Origin: Methylorubrum populi
GTDB taxonomy: Bacteria > Pseudomonadota > Alphaproteobacteria > Rhizobiales > Beijerinckiaceae
DNA length: 64,000 nt
Direction: 5' to 3'
Assembly (NCBI RefSeq): GCF_002355515.1
Contig: NZ_AP014809.1
Span: forward strand, 3,682,501 to 3,746,500
Position numbers and translations under genes: made by a program. Of the stretch, positions 55,563 through 64,000 are shown piece after piece. The notes under the pieces were generated by a model. It did no database searches, was not told where the DNA came from, and was given only the letters and a program-made list of their open reading frames with translations. Positions within the stretch are counted from its first letter, which is position 1; every line of letters begins with the position of its first letter.

Positions 55563-55704
55563 CGCAGGACCGATCAAGTCGGTGAAAGGCCGATCCCGCA
55601 AGCGCACCGACGGAGCATAGCGGCTCGGGGCGGCGCAACTTGCCGATTTGCGCCGTGTCCTGACCGAATCCCGGCAGAGACCCCGTCGGTCATCGACACC
55701 AGCC

Positions 55705-56193
55705 TTACGCCTGCAGCCGGCTCTTCACGTCGCCGAGGCTGGCGCGGACGAGATCCTGGGCCGCGACGCCCTGAAGCCGCTCGCGCAGCAGCGTCTCGGA
55801 GACCTTGACCGCCGCGTCGGCGGCGGCGGCGCGGACCTGGGCGGAGGCCTGCGCCTCGGCCTGGGCGATCTTCGCCTCGGCGGCCTTGGTGCGGCGGGCG
55901 ACGAAGTCGTTGAGGCGGGCATGGCCCTCGGCGGCGATGCGCTCGGCATCCTCGCGGGCGCCGGCGACGATCGCCTCGGCCTCGCGCTCGGCCTCGGTGC
56001 GGCGGCGCTTGTAGTCGGCGAGAACGGCCGCGGCCTCTTCACGCAGGCGACGCGCCTCGTCGAGCTCGTGGCGCACGCGCTTGGCGCGGCTGTCGAGCCC
56101 GTTGGTCATCATCGAGAAGCCGCCGACCCGCCAGACGATGACCAGGAACGCCACGAAGGCGACGGCGACCCAGAATTCCGCGGTCAACAGCAT
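55705..56193 (-). CDS. atpF: ATP synthase F0 subunit b
   Basis: 162 residues: a single membrane helix ([21 protein letters not shown]), then a long coiled coil rich in Ala/Glu/Arg ([32 protein letters not shown], seen in pieces), the peripheral stalk that ties F1 to F0. ATG 56193 is taken; the frame to 56232 adds 13 residues without a clear ribosome site. It is the last gene of atpI-B-E-b'-b. The paired b' subunit is encoded just upstream, as usual in alphaproteobacteria. Confidence 0.93.
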   Translation of the reverse strand: MLLTAEFWVAVAFVAFLVIVWRVGGFSMMTNGLDSRAKRVRHELDEARRLREEAAAVLADYKRRRTEAEREAEAIVAGAREDAERIAAEGHARLNDFVARRTKAAEAKIAQAEAQASAQVRAAAADAAVKVSETLLRERLQGVAAQDLVRASLGDVKSRLQA

Positions 56194-56288
56194 GTCGGTC
56201 TCAAACCCTTGGTCGGCCTTCCGCCCGGCCAAGCCGGTGCGGGGTCGGTTCGGATGGGGGAGGGGCCGGCACGGGGCCGGCCCTCAGG

Positions 56289-56894
56289 TCAGTGGACGGC
56301 GGGCGTCGCGTCGAGGGCGCGGTTCAGGCTCGCTTGGTCGGGCGCCTGGCCGGTCAGCCGCTCGACGATGGCCGAGGCGGTCTCGCCGGCGATGGTGCGG
56401 ACGTTGCCCATGGCTTCCGTGGTGCGGGCCCGGATGGTCGCCTCGGAGGCGGCAAGCCGCTGGTTCAGCTCGGCCTCGAGCGTCTTGCGCTTGGCATCGG
56501 CCTCGGCCGAGAGGCTGTTGCGGGTCTCCTGAGCGATGGCCTGCGCCTTCGCCTGGGCCTCGCGCAGCGACTGCTCGTAGGCGGCGCCGGCGGCGTCGGC
56601 CTCGGACTTCATGCGCTGGGCCTCGGTCAGATCGGACGAGAGCCGGCCGGCGCGTTCGCCGAGGATCGCCTCGATGCGCGGCAGCGCAACCTTGGACATC
56701 AGGTAGTAGAGCAGGCCGAACGCCAGCGCGAGCCAGATCAGCTGCGAGAGGAAGGTGTGGCTCTCGAAGGGCGGGAAGGCACCGCCGTGGCCGCCGGAGG
56801 GCTGCTCGGTATGGGTATGGGGGCTCCCGGGCGGGACGATCGTCGTGTCCGCGTTCGGGGAGGGGGTCGTGAGGGGATTCTTCTGCTCGGCCAT
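56289..56894 (-). CDS. ATP synthase F0 subunit b'
   Basis: 201 residues. A His/Pro-rich N-terminal stretch (HTHTEQPSGGHGGAFPPFES) precedes the membrane helix (FLSQLIWLALAFGLLYYLMS) and the coiled coil (RIEAILGERAGRLSSDLTEAQRMKSEADAAG, seen in pieces). This is the second, b'-type stalk subunit that pairs with b as a heterodimer in photosynthetic and other alphaproteobacteria. ATG 56894 is followed by a normal membrane-protein start. The spacing to subunit c (upstream) is 112 bases. Confidence 0.92.
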   Translation of the reverse strand: MAEQKNPLTTPSPNADTTIVPPGSPHTHTEQPSGGHGGAFPPFESHTFLSQLIWLALAFGLLYYLMSKVALPRIEAILGERAGRLSSDLTEAQRMKSEADAAGAAYEQSLREAQAKAQAIAQETRNSLSAEADAKRKTLEAELNQRLAASEATIRARTTEAMGNVRTIAGETASAIVERLTGQAPDQASLNRALDATPAVH

Positions 56895-57006
56895 GGCCCT
56901 GTCCGGTGACGTCGGAAGGCCGGCTCCGCGGGCGGAGCGGCCGGATCAACGAGCGAGGGCGTGCGGGACGGGCGCTTGGCCGGCTCGCACGCCCTCGAAA
57001 GGCACG

Positions 57007-57234
57007 TCAGACGGCGAAGAGCAGCAGCAGCGCGACGAGCAGCGAGAAGATGCCGAGCGCCTCGGTGAGCGCAAAGCCCAGGAGGAGGTTGGTGCGCTGG
57101 CTGTCGGCGGCCGACGGGTTGCGCAGGGCGCCCGAGTAGAACTGGCCGAAGAGGTTGCCGAGGCCGATGCTGGCGCCCGCCATGCCGAGGCAGGCGAGGC
57201 CGGCACCGATGTACTTCGCAGCGACGGGATCCAT
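57007..57234 (-). CDS. atpE: ATP synthase F0 subunit c
   Basis: 75 residues, two-helix hairpin: [31 protein letters not shown] loop ([11 protein letters not shown]), and [20 protein letters not shown] with the proton-binding Glu58. Forms the rotor ring. Normal length and residues; ATG 57234 with AGGAGTGTTTC upstream. Confidence 0.95.
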   Translation of the reverse strand: MDPVAAKYIGAGLACLGMAGASIGLGNLFGQFYSGALRNPSAADSQRTNLLLGFALTEALGIFSLLVALLLLFAV

Positions 57235-57293
57235 GAAACACTCCTGAAGTTCGAACGGGGTTCGTTGTGGGCGGAAGGGTCCGGCCGGAAGGA

Positions 57294-58049
57294 TCAGTGG
57301 CCGGGGTGGAGGGCGTCGGCGAGGTAGACCGCCGTCAGCGTCGCGAAGACGTAAGCCTGAAGGGCCGCGACGAGGAACTCGAGAGCCGTCAGCGCGATGG
57401 TGAGCGCGAGCGGCAGGGGCGAGAGCACGCCCCAGGCACCGGCGACCAAAAGCTGCACCACGAAGAAGGCGAAGATCTTCAGGGCGATGTGGCCGGCAAG
57501 GATGTTGGCGAAGAGACGGACCGAGAGGCTGATCGGACGCGAGAGGAACGACACGATCTCGATCGGCACCATGATGAGCAGCAGCGGCTTCGGCACGCCC
57601 GACGGCACGAACACGCCGAGGAAGTGGGTGCCGTGCTTGGCCACGCCGTAGATCACCACGGTCAGGATCACCACGAGGGCGAGGCCGAAGGTGACGATGA
57701 GGTGGCTGGTCACCGCGAAGGCGTAGGGGATCATCCCGAGCAGGTTCAGGATGAGCACGAACATGAACAGCGAGAAGACGAGCGGCAGGAAGCGCTTGCC
57801 GTCCGCGCCGGTCGCCTGGTGCACCGTGTCGGCGATGAATTCGTAGAGCGTCTCGGCCAGCGCCTGGAGACGGCCCGGGACGACGGCGCGTCCGGATGTG
57901 GCCACGATGGTCAGCAGCGCGATGATGCCCACCGCGGCAAACATGTAGAGAGCCGATTGCGTGAACGCGAGCTGCTGGTTGCCGATGTGACCCAGCGAGA
58001 CGAGCGGCTGCAGCTCGAACTGGTGGATCGGGTCGATACTGACCGCCAT
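57294..58049 (-). CDS. atpB: ATP synthase F0 subunit a
   Basis: 251 residues, about six membrane helices. The essential arginine is in [15 protein letters not shown]; the C-terminal helix has [25 protein letters not shown]-terminus [17 protein letters not shown] and the long first helix [26 protein letters not shown] are typical. ATG 58049 with GCGGAAGCGGG upstream; the frame to 58103 is ignored. Proton half-channels with the c ring. Confidence 0.95.
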   Translation of the reverse strand: MAVSIDPIHQFELQPLVSLGHIGNQQLAFTQSALYMFAAVGIIALLTIVATSGRAVVPGRLQALAETLYEFIADTVHQATGADGKRFLPLVFSLFMFVLILNLLGMIPYAFAVTSHLIVTFGLALVVILTVVIYGVAKHGTHFLGVFVPSGVPKPLLLIMVPIEIVSFLSRPISLSVRLFANILAGHIALKIFAFFVVQLLVAGAWGVLSPLPLALTIALTALEFLVAALQAYVFATLTAVYLADALHPGH

Positions 58050-58185
58050 GTGCCCGCTTCCGCCCCTTTGTGTGTCGCGCGGGGGAACCTCAGCGGCTCC
58101 CATCCGTCGCGCGTCGCCCTTACACGATGCCGGGCGAGTCTCAAGACCCCTGAGGCGCCTGGGAGACCCTTACCGGCGATCTTTC

Positions 58186-58551
58186 TCAGTTTTTCTTGCC
58201 GCTGAAGCCGCTGACCCGCATGACGTTGTAGATCCCCGTCACGAAGCCCAGCATCAGCAGCACGATCATCCCCCACGGCTTCGTGCCGAAGAGATGATCG
58301 AAGATGTACCCGAGGATTCCCCCGGCGATCACGCCCGCGATGAACTCGGTCGAGAGCCGCATGGCCTGACCGAGCTGAGCCGAGCCGCCAGACGCGCTGT
58401 TGCGCGCACGCTCGGAAGAAGCGACTTTCGGCCGCTTCCCCTCGAGCTGCGTCTCGAGACGTTTGAGCCTCGCGGAGAGATCGCCGTCGGCGGGAGCCTT
58501 TTCCGGCCCGCTCCCCTCGCCTGAAGGATCACCGCTCACGGGCGACCCCAT
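58186..58551 (-). CDS. atpI: AtpI-family protein of the F0 operon
   Basis: 121 residues. A charged N-terminal part (DLSARLKRLETQLEGKRPKVA) is followed by two membrane helices in STEFIAGVIAGGILGYIFDHLFG and PWGMIVLLMLGFVTGIYNVMRV, as in AtpI-like/DUF AtpZ-AtpI proteins that assist ring assembly or Mg2+ transport. First gene of the atp unit, 136 bases before atpB. ATG 58551 is chosen; no strong ribosome site. The promoter at 58599-58627 lies directly upstream. Confidence 0.87.
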   Translation of the reverse strand: MGSPVSGDPSGEGSGPEKAPADGDLSARLKRLETQLEGKRPKVASSERARNSASGGSAQLGQAMRLSTEFIAGVIAGGILGYIFDHLFGTKPWGMIVLLMLGFVTGIYNVMRVSGFSGKKN

Positions 58552-58598
58552 ACGTCGTCGGGAGCGGAAGGAAACGGCCTGTCCCCTCGGCGCGGCGC

Positions 58599-58627
58599 AC
58601 CATAGTTTCGCCAACCTTGAGTGTCAA
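58599..58627 (-). promoter_or_regulatory. Sigma70-like promoter of the F0 operon
   Basis: On the minus strand TTGACA (58622-58627) and TATGGT (58599-58604) with a 17-base spacer, near consensus, about 48 bases upstream of the atpI start. Confidence 0.65.
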
Positions 58628-58650
58628 GGCGACCAAAGGGTCCATTAAGC

Positions 58651-58666
58651 TGTTGATAAATCAACA
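58651..58666. promoter_or_regulatory. Palindrome upstream of the F0 operon promoter
   Basis: TGTTGATAAATCAACA: 7-bp arms and a 2-base centre, located 24 bases upstream of the -35 box. It resembles an FNR/FixK box (TTGAT-N4-ATCAA) but with 2 rather than 4 central bases, so that identity is not supported. Confidence 0.45.
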
Positions 58667-58702
58667 TAATCTTTGCTTTTCCACGGCCTTCCGGGGGCCG
58701 GC

Positions 58703-59356
58703 TCACGCCCCCAGGATCGGCTTGATGATCTTCTCCATATCCTCGATCGAGAGGGCGCCGGCGCGCTTCTCGCCGTTGATGAAGAAGGTCGGCGTCGACT
58801 CGACCTTGAGGGTGTCGAGACCGCGGGTCTTGACCGCGTTGATGGCGGCGTAGGTCTTCTGGTCCTTCAGGCAAGCCTCGAACTTCTCCTTCGAGAAGCC
58901 GGCCTGACGCAGCAGCTGCTCCATGGCATCGACCGGCGATTGCGGCTTGTGCACGAAGGCCCAGTTCTGCTGCTGATCGAACAGCAGGTCGGTGATGGGG
59001 TAGTACTTCGCGCCGCCGTCGCAGCGCGCCAGCATGAAGGCGGCGGTGGCGAGCGGATCGAGCGGGAACTCGCGCAGGGTGAAGCGCACCTTGCCGGTGT
59101 CGATGTAGCGCTCCTTCAGCACCGGCCAGGTCGTGGCGTGGAAGTGGGCGCAGTGCGAGCAGGTCATCGAGGCGTACTCGATGATCGTCACCTTGGCGTC
59201 GGCCGGCCCGAGCCAGACATCGCCGAGGGGGCCGGGCTGCATCAGGGCGGCCGTGTCGGCCGACTGCGCCAGCGCTTCGAGGGACAGGGACGGAAGCAGG
59301 GCGGCGGTGCCGAGGGCAAGGCCGGTCAGTTTCAGGGCATCGCGCCGGGTGATCAT
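58703..59356 (-). CDS. DsbA-like thiol:disulfide protein, Tat-exported
   Basis: 217 residues. A twin-arginine signal peptide (ITRRDALKLTGLALGTAALLPSLS) is followed by a thioredoxin-like domain with active site CSHC in MTCSHCAHFH, FPLDPLATAAFMLAR, and the cis-proline region VESTPTFFING. DsbA/ScsC-like protein expected to act in the periplasm. The ATG 59356 is chosen over upstream starts because it precedes the signal. The upstream DciA-like gene ends 172 bases away, on the same strand; the two, together with mutY, are a typical alphaproteobacterial neighbourhood. Confidence 0.88.
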   Translation of the reverse strand: MITRRDALKLTGLALGTAALLPSLSLEALAQSADTAALMQPGPLGDVWLGPADAKVTIIEYASMTCSHCAHFHATTWPVLKERYIDTGKVRFTLREFPLDPLATAAFMLARCDGGAKYYPITDLLFDQQQNWAFVHKPQSPVDAMEQLLRQAGFSKEKFEACLKDQKTYAAINAVKTRGLDTLKVESTPTFFINGEKRAGALSIEDMEKIIKPILGA

Positions 59357-59528
59357 GGCAGGGCGGGCTCCGTTCGCGGGCCGCATCCGGCCCGATACCG
59401 CGCAGGATTAGACGGAACGGCTCCGTCCGGCCGAGGGACGCGTCGCCGCACGGCCTTTCGCGAGCCGCTTATCACGCTGCGCGGCCGCCCGCACGTCCTT
59501 CGGTTGGTCCCTGGCGTAGCGGGGGGCG

Positions 59529-60005
59529 CTACCGCCGCGCCACCACGGCGATGCCGAGCCGGTCGAGGGCGTCGCGCAGGCGGTCCTCCTCGATCCGCGC
59601 CACGGCGAGCGCCACCTCGCCGCGCCGGGCCGGATCGAGAACCTTCGGCGGCGCGCGACGGGCGGTCCGGTGCAGGCGATCTTGCCGCAGCACGATCTTG
59701 CCGATGCAGGCCCAGCCGTAATGGGCGTTGACGCGCTGGATCACCACCGGCGCGAGGTGCTGGAGTTCGAGGGCGAAGGCGCCCTCCACCCGCACCACCA
59801 GGGTGCCGGGCTCCGGCCGGCCCTCGGCGTCGCGCCGGGCGCGGCGGGGCCATTCGAGCTTGACCGGCTGGCAGGCACCGGCGAGCCGCGCGCCGACGAT
59901 ATCCGGCCATGCGGCGAGGATGTCGGAGGAGGCGAAGCCCTGCGCGGCGAAGGCCGGGCCGATGCAGCCCTCGATCAGTTCGCTGAGCGGTTTGGCGCGC
60001 GCCAT
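59529..60005 (-). CDS. DciA-like (DUF721) protein
   Basis: 158 residues. The N-terminal DUF721 domain (PLSELIEGCIGPAFAAQGFASSDILAAWPDIVG, seen in pieces, with LVVRVEGAFALELQHLAPVVIQRVNAHYG as the core) is the conserved part of DciA, the helicase operator that loads DnaB in many bacteria. The ATG 60005 is chosen; the frame to 60032 adds nine residues. Cytosolic. Neighbouring mutY is divergent. Confidence 0.82.
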   Translation of the reverse strand: MARAKPLSELIEGCIGPAFAAQGFASSDILAAWPDIVGARLAGACQPVKLEWPRRARRDAEGRPEPGTLVVRVEGAFALELQHLAPVVIQRVNAHYGWACIGKIVLRQDRLHRTARRAPPKVLDPARRGEVALAVARIEEDRLRDALDRLGIAVVARR

Positions 60006-60185
60006 CGATACCCCGGAACACAAGGGCCGCACGGCGGGCGCGCCCCGCCCGCGAACCTACCCGAAAAGCGGCGCGCGCGGGAGTCGGAAGCGGGCCGGGG
60101 GGCGTATCGATTTTCATCGCGCCCGTTTGCGGCCAACGGCGCGAAGACGCTTTTTCCGTCCCCGCGCTCCCGCTATGGACGGGCC

Positions 60186-61400
60186 ATGCCCGCCGCCTCG
60201 GCCGCCGACCTCCTCGCCTGGTACGACCGTCACCGCCGGGCGCTGCCCTGGCGAGCGCTGCCGGGCGAGCAGCCCGACCCCTACCGGGTCTGGCTCTCCG
60301 AAGTGATGCTGCAGCAGACGACCGTGACGGCGGTCAAACCCTACTTCCAGAAGTTTCTGACGCTGTTTCCCAGCGTGATGGCGCTCGCCGCGGCACCGGA
60401 AGAGGCGGTGATGTCGGCCTGGGCCGGGCTCGGCTACTATTCCCGTGCGCGCAACCTGCACGCCTGCGCCAAGGCGGTCGCCGCCGCGGGGGGCTTTCCC
60501 GATACCGAGGAGGGCCTGCGCAAGCTGCCCGGCATCGGCGCCTACACGGCGGGCGCCATCGCCGCGATCGCCTTCGACCGGCCGGCGGCGGCCGTGGACG
60601 GCAATGTCGAGCGGGTGATGAGCCGCCTCCATGCGATCGAGACGCCGCTCCCCGCCGCCCGCGCGCAGATCCGCCTCTTCACCCAGGCCCTGGTGCCGGA
60701 CCGGCGGCCGGGCGACTTCGCGCAGGCGCTGATGGATCTCGGCGCGACTTTGTGTACGCCCAAGCGCCCCGCCTGCGCGCTCTGCCCCTGGATGCGACCC
60801 TGCCGCGCCCGCGCCGAAGGGCTGCAGGAAACCTTTCCGAGGAAGATCAAGAAGGAGAAGGGCATTCTGCGAAAAGGCGCGGCCTTCGTCGCCCTGCGGG
60901 CCGGCGACGAGGCGGTCCTGCTGCGCACGCGACCGGCCGAAGGGCTGCTCGGCGCCATGGCCGAGCCGCCGACGAGCGAATGGGTGCCCGATTACGATCC
61001 GGCCAAGGGCCTGCTCGACGCGCCGCTCGATGCCCGCTGGAAGCGCCTGCCCGGCGTGGTGAAGCACGGCTTCACCCACTTCCCCCTGGAGCTGACGGTG
61101 TTCCTGGCCCGCGTCGCCGCGGAGACGAAGCCGCCCGAGGGGATGCGCTTCACACCCCGCGCGGCGCTCGACACCGAGCCGCTGCCCGGCGCGATGAAGA
61201 AGGTGCTCGCCCACGCGCTCGCCGGGCCGGTGCCGCTCGCCGCGCCTGTGGCGAAGCCGCCGCCCGAGCCCGATCTCGCCACGCTGCCCGACCCCGAGCC
61301 GCCGCTGCGGCGCGGGCCGATTCCGAAGCCCGCCTCGTCGCGGCCCTCGGATCTGGCGCGGATCGTCAAGAAGACGCCCAAGCCGGTGCGGACCCGGTAG
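60186..61400 (+). CDS. mutY: A/G-specific adenine glycosylase
   Basis: 404 residues. Catalytic Glu in SEVMLQQTTV, HhH with LPGIGAYTAGAIAAIAF, catalytic Asp in VDGNVERVMSRL, the [4Fe-4S] motif C-x6-C-x2-C-x5-C (CTPKRPACALCPWMRPC), and the C-terminal MutT-like domain for 8-oxoG recognition (WKRLPGVVKHGFTHFPLELTVF, seen in pieces). Pro-rich C-tail is of low complexity. Removes A mispaired with 8-oxoguanine. Start ATG 60186 has a weak ribosome site; longer frames exist but lie upstream in shadow. Confidence 0.95.
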   Translation: MPAASAADLLAWYDRHRRALPWRALPGEQPDPYRVWLSEVMLQQTTVTAVKPYFQKFLTLFPSVMALAAAPEEAVMSAWAGLGYYSRARNLHACAKAVAAAGGFPDTEEGLRKLPGIGAYTAGAIAAIAFDRPAAAVDGNVERVMSRLHAIETPLPAARAQIRLFTQALVPDRRPGDFAQALMDLGATLCTPKRPACALCPWMRPCRARAEGLQETFPRKIKKEKGILRKGAAFVALRAGDEAVLLRTRPAEGLLGAMAEPPTSEWVPDYDPAKGLLDAPLDARWKRLPGVVKHGFTHFPLELTVFLARVAAETKPPEGMRFTPRAALDTEPLPGAMKKVLAHALAGPVPLAAPVAKPPPEPDLATLPDPEPPLRRGPIPKPASSRPSDLARIVKKTPKPVRTR

Positions 61401-61465
61401 CGGAGGAGGCAGGGCTCTGCCCTGCACCCGCGAAAGGACTTGTCCTTTCGAAACCTCGACCGGCG

Positions 61466-63091
<1,626 letters not shown>

Positions 63092-63439
63092 ATGAAGGTT
63101 TCCAACCGGACCGCTGCCGCCTGCCTCGCTACCGTCATCGGCGCCCTCGCGACGCTGCCCGCCCAGGCCCAGAGCGGCCAGGCCTCTTGGTACGGAAGCG
63201 GCCGGAAGACAGCGAACGGCGAGCGTTTCAACCCCAACGGATACACCGCCGCCCACCGCAGCCTGCCCTTCGGCACCCGTGTTCGCGTCACGAACCGCGC
63301 CAATGGCCGCTCCGTCGTGGTGCGGATCAACGACCGCGGCCCGTTCGTCGGCGGCCGGGTGATCGATCTGGCCCGCGGCTCCGCCCGCGCCATCGGCATG
63401 TCGGGCACCAGCTACGTCTCGCTCAACGTGGTGCGCTGA
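63092..63439 (+). CDS. RlpA-like double-psi beta-barrel protein
   Basis: 115 residues (119 from the alternative ATG 63080). Signal peptide ([26 protein letters not shown]) and a single RlpA domain: [55 protein letters not shown], seen in pieces. RlpA is a septal lytic transglycosylase acting on denuded glycan in some bacteria; others are only domain-level homologues. No SPOR domain follows and there is no lipobox, so it is a short, secreted form. AGGGA lies 12 bases before 63092. Confidence 0.85.
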   Translation: MKVSNRTAAACLATVIGALATLPAQAQSGQASWYGSGRKTANGERFNPNGYTAAHRSLPFGTRVRVTNRANGRSVVVRINDRGPFVGGRVIDLARGSARAIGMSGTSYVSLNVVR

Positions 63440-63597
63440 GGCCAGGCCCGGCGAAGCCCCTGACCCGGCGCTCGTTCTACGCTCCTCCACCGAGCGTTGC
63501 CGGGGAACCCACCCGTTCCCATAATTGTCTCATGAGATGACGTGCGGCCCGGATCATCGATCCGGGCCCGCGCTTTGAGGCGAGGAGAGGGATCGAG

Positions 63598-63915
63598 ATG
63601 GCGAAGCCGATGGTGGTCGAGATTCCGCATGAGCTCGGCCGCGACGAGGCCCGGCGGCGCATCGACGAAGGCACCACCCGCGTGCGCGAGGCGCTCGGCA
63701 AGAGCGGGATCGCCATCAACACCCTGAACTGGACCGGCGACCGCCTCGACTATTCGGTCACGGCCCTGGCCCAGACCGTCGACGGCCAGATCGATGTCGG
63801 CCAGGACGTGGTGCGCGTCGAGGTGCGCATGCCGCTGCTGCTCTCGATGTTCGCACAGAAGATCCAGAAGATCGTCGGCAAGGAGGGCAACAAGCTCCTC
63901 CTGCCCAAGAAGTAG
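63598..63915 (+). CDS. Polyhydroxyalkanoic acid system family protein
   Basis: 105 residues: VEIPHELGRDEARRRIDEG, LDYSVTALAQTVDGQIDVGQDVVRVEVRMPLLLSMFAQKIQKIVGKEGNKLLLPKK, seen in pieces. This pattern (amphipathic sheet, RMP(L/F)LL.M, C-terminal K-rich end) fits PF09650-like polyhydroxyalkanoic acid system proteins, associated with PHA granules or lipid-like carriers. ATG 63598 has GAGGAGAGGGATCGAG upstream. The biochemical role is unclear. It is the last gene in the window; 63916-64000 shows no feature. Confidence 0.75.
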   Translation: MAKPMVVEIPHELGRDEARRRIDEGTTRVREALGKSGIAINTLNWTGDRLDYSVTALAQTVDGQIDVGQDVVRVEVRMPLLLSMFAQKIQKIVGKEGNKLLLPKK

Positions 63916-64000
63916 CGGGAACCCGCCCGCCCGCCTGCCGTTGGCCCGGACGACGGCGCGACGCACGCGCCGTCAGCGAGGTGCGCACGAATGGCCAATC

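Larger units (their letters stand above)
55339..55704. other. Intergenic region glyA / F0 operon end
   Basis: 366 bases: the leader and promoter area of glyA (minus strand) at 55339-55500, with TTGGCC-N17-TACGAA as a weak promoter candidate near 55407-55435, an inverted repeat at 55450-55469 and the terminator of the atp operon at 55542-55562. No gene is seen. Confidence 0.45.

Noticed and set aside
58651..58666. FNR/FixK binding site
   Set aside because: The arms fit, but the central spacing is 2 bases and the family consensus needs 4.

Overview
The window is GC-rich alphaproteobacterial chromosome. Several features together point to a methylotroph of the Methylobacterium/Methylorubrum type in the Hyphomicrobiales: a formaldehyde-activating-enzyme (Fae) paralogue, glyA (a serine-cycle enzyme in these bacteria), a CcrM-type GANTC methyltransferase, an F0 ATP synthase operon (atpI-B-E-b'-b) separate from F1, an NDUFS4-like complex I protein, a polyhydroxyalkanoate-system protein and SWIB and KGG basic proteins. 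The genus is inferred from gene content. No rRNA, CRISPR array or complete prophage is visible.

Layout. 1-8.3 kb: 3' part of a cyclic-peptide-type ABC exporter, parE, a tiny membrane protein, threonine aldolase, an MsbA-type ABC exporter, and an MFS transporter translationally coupled to a secreted PRC-barrel protein. 8.7-18.9 kb: a lipoprotein, a second PRC-barrel protein, a SWIB protein, SDR, MFS and hydrolase genes, a dehydrogenase, a nu-class-like GST, a 71-residue protein resembling flagellar rod termini, tRNA-Pro(TGG), the NDUFS4 homologue, a nucleoside deaminase, a spore-photoproduct-lyase-family radical SAM protein and a SHOCT protein. 19-25 kb: glgX, a complete IS1380-family element with CTAG target duplications, a blue-light (LOV) hybrid histidine kinase and a KGG protein. 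25-36 kb: icd, the Fae paralogue, trmJ, an alcohol dehydrogenase-family gene, a chemoreceptor, an L,D-transpeptidase, metY, a CheY-like receiver and glcF. 36-43 kb: small membrane proteins, an esterase, a less GC-rich two-gene module (three-helix membrane protein plus GH19-like muralytic enzyme), and the Lhr-like helicase/PdeM pair. 43-54 kb: ClC channel, DUF1328 protein, SDR, ribH-nusB-thiL, a HAD-UbiA/GtrA pair, a deletion scar holding two gene remnants, nrdR-ribD-ribE, and an Rrf2 regulator whose best start codon is CTG. 54-64 kb: glyA, the F0 operon, a DsbA-like protein, a DciA-like protein, mutY, ccrM, an RlpA-like protein and the PHA-system protein.

Functional links. The riboflavin genes form two clusters (ribH-nusB-thiL and nrdR-ribD-ribE) with overlapping ATGA junctions. 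glyA, the Fae paralogue, glcF and icd fit C1/C2 and central carbon metabolism. ccrM, mutY, DciA-like, parE, helicase/PdeM and the SPL-like gene are DNA-maintenance functions. The best leads for something undescribed are the membrane-protein/GH19 module at 37.9-39.6 kb, the CTG-initiated Rrf2 regulator with its palindromic candidate operator, the Fae paralogue that seems to lack the catalytic histidine, and the mini flagellar-rod-like protein. All calls come from reading the sequence; no database searches were run.
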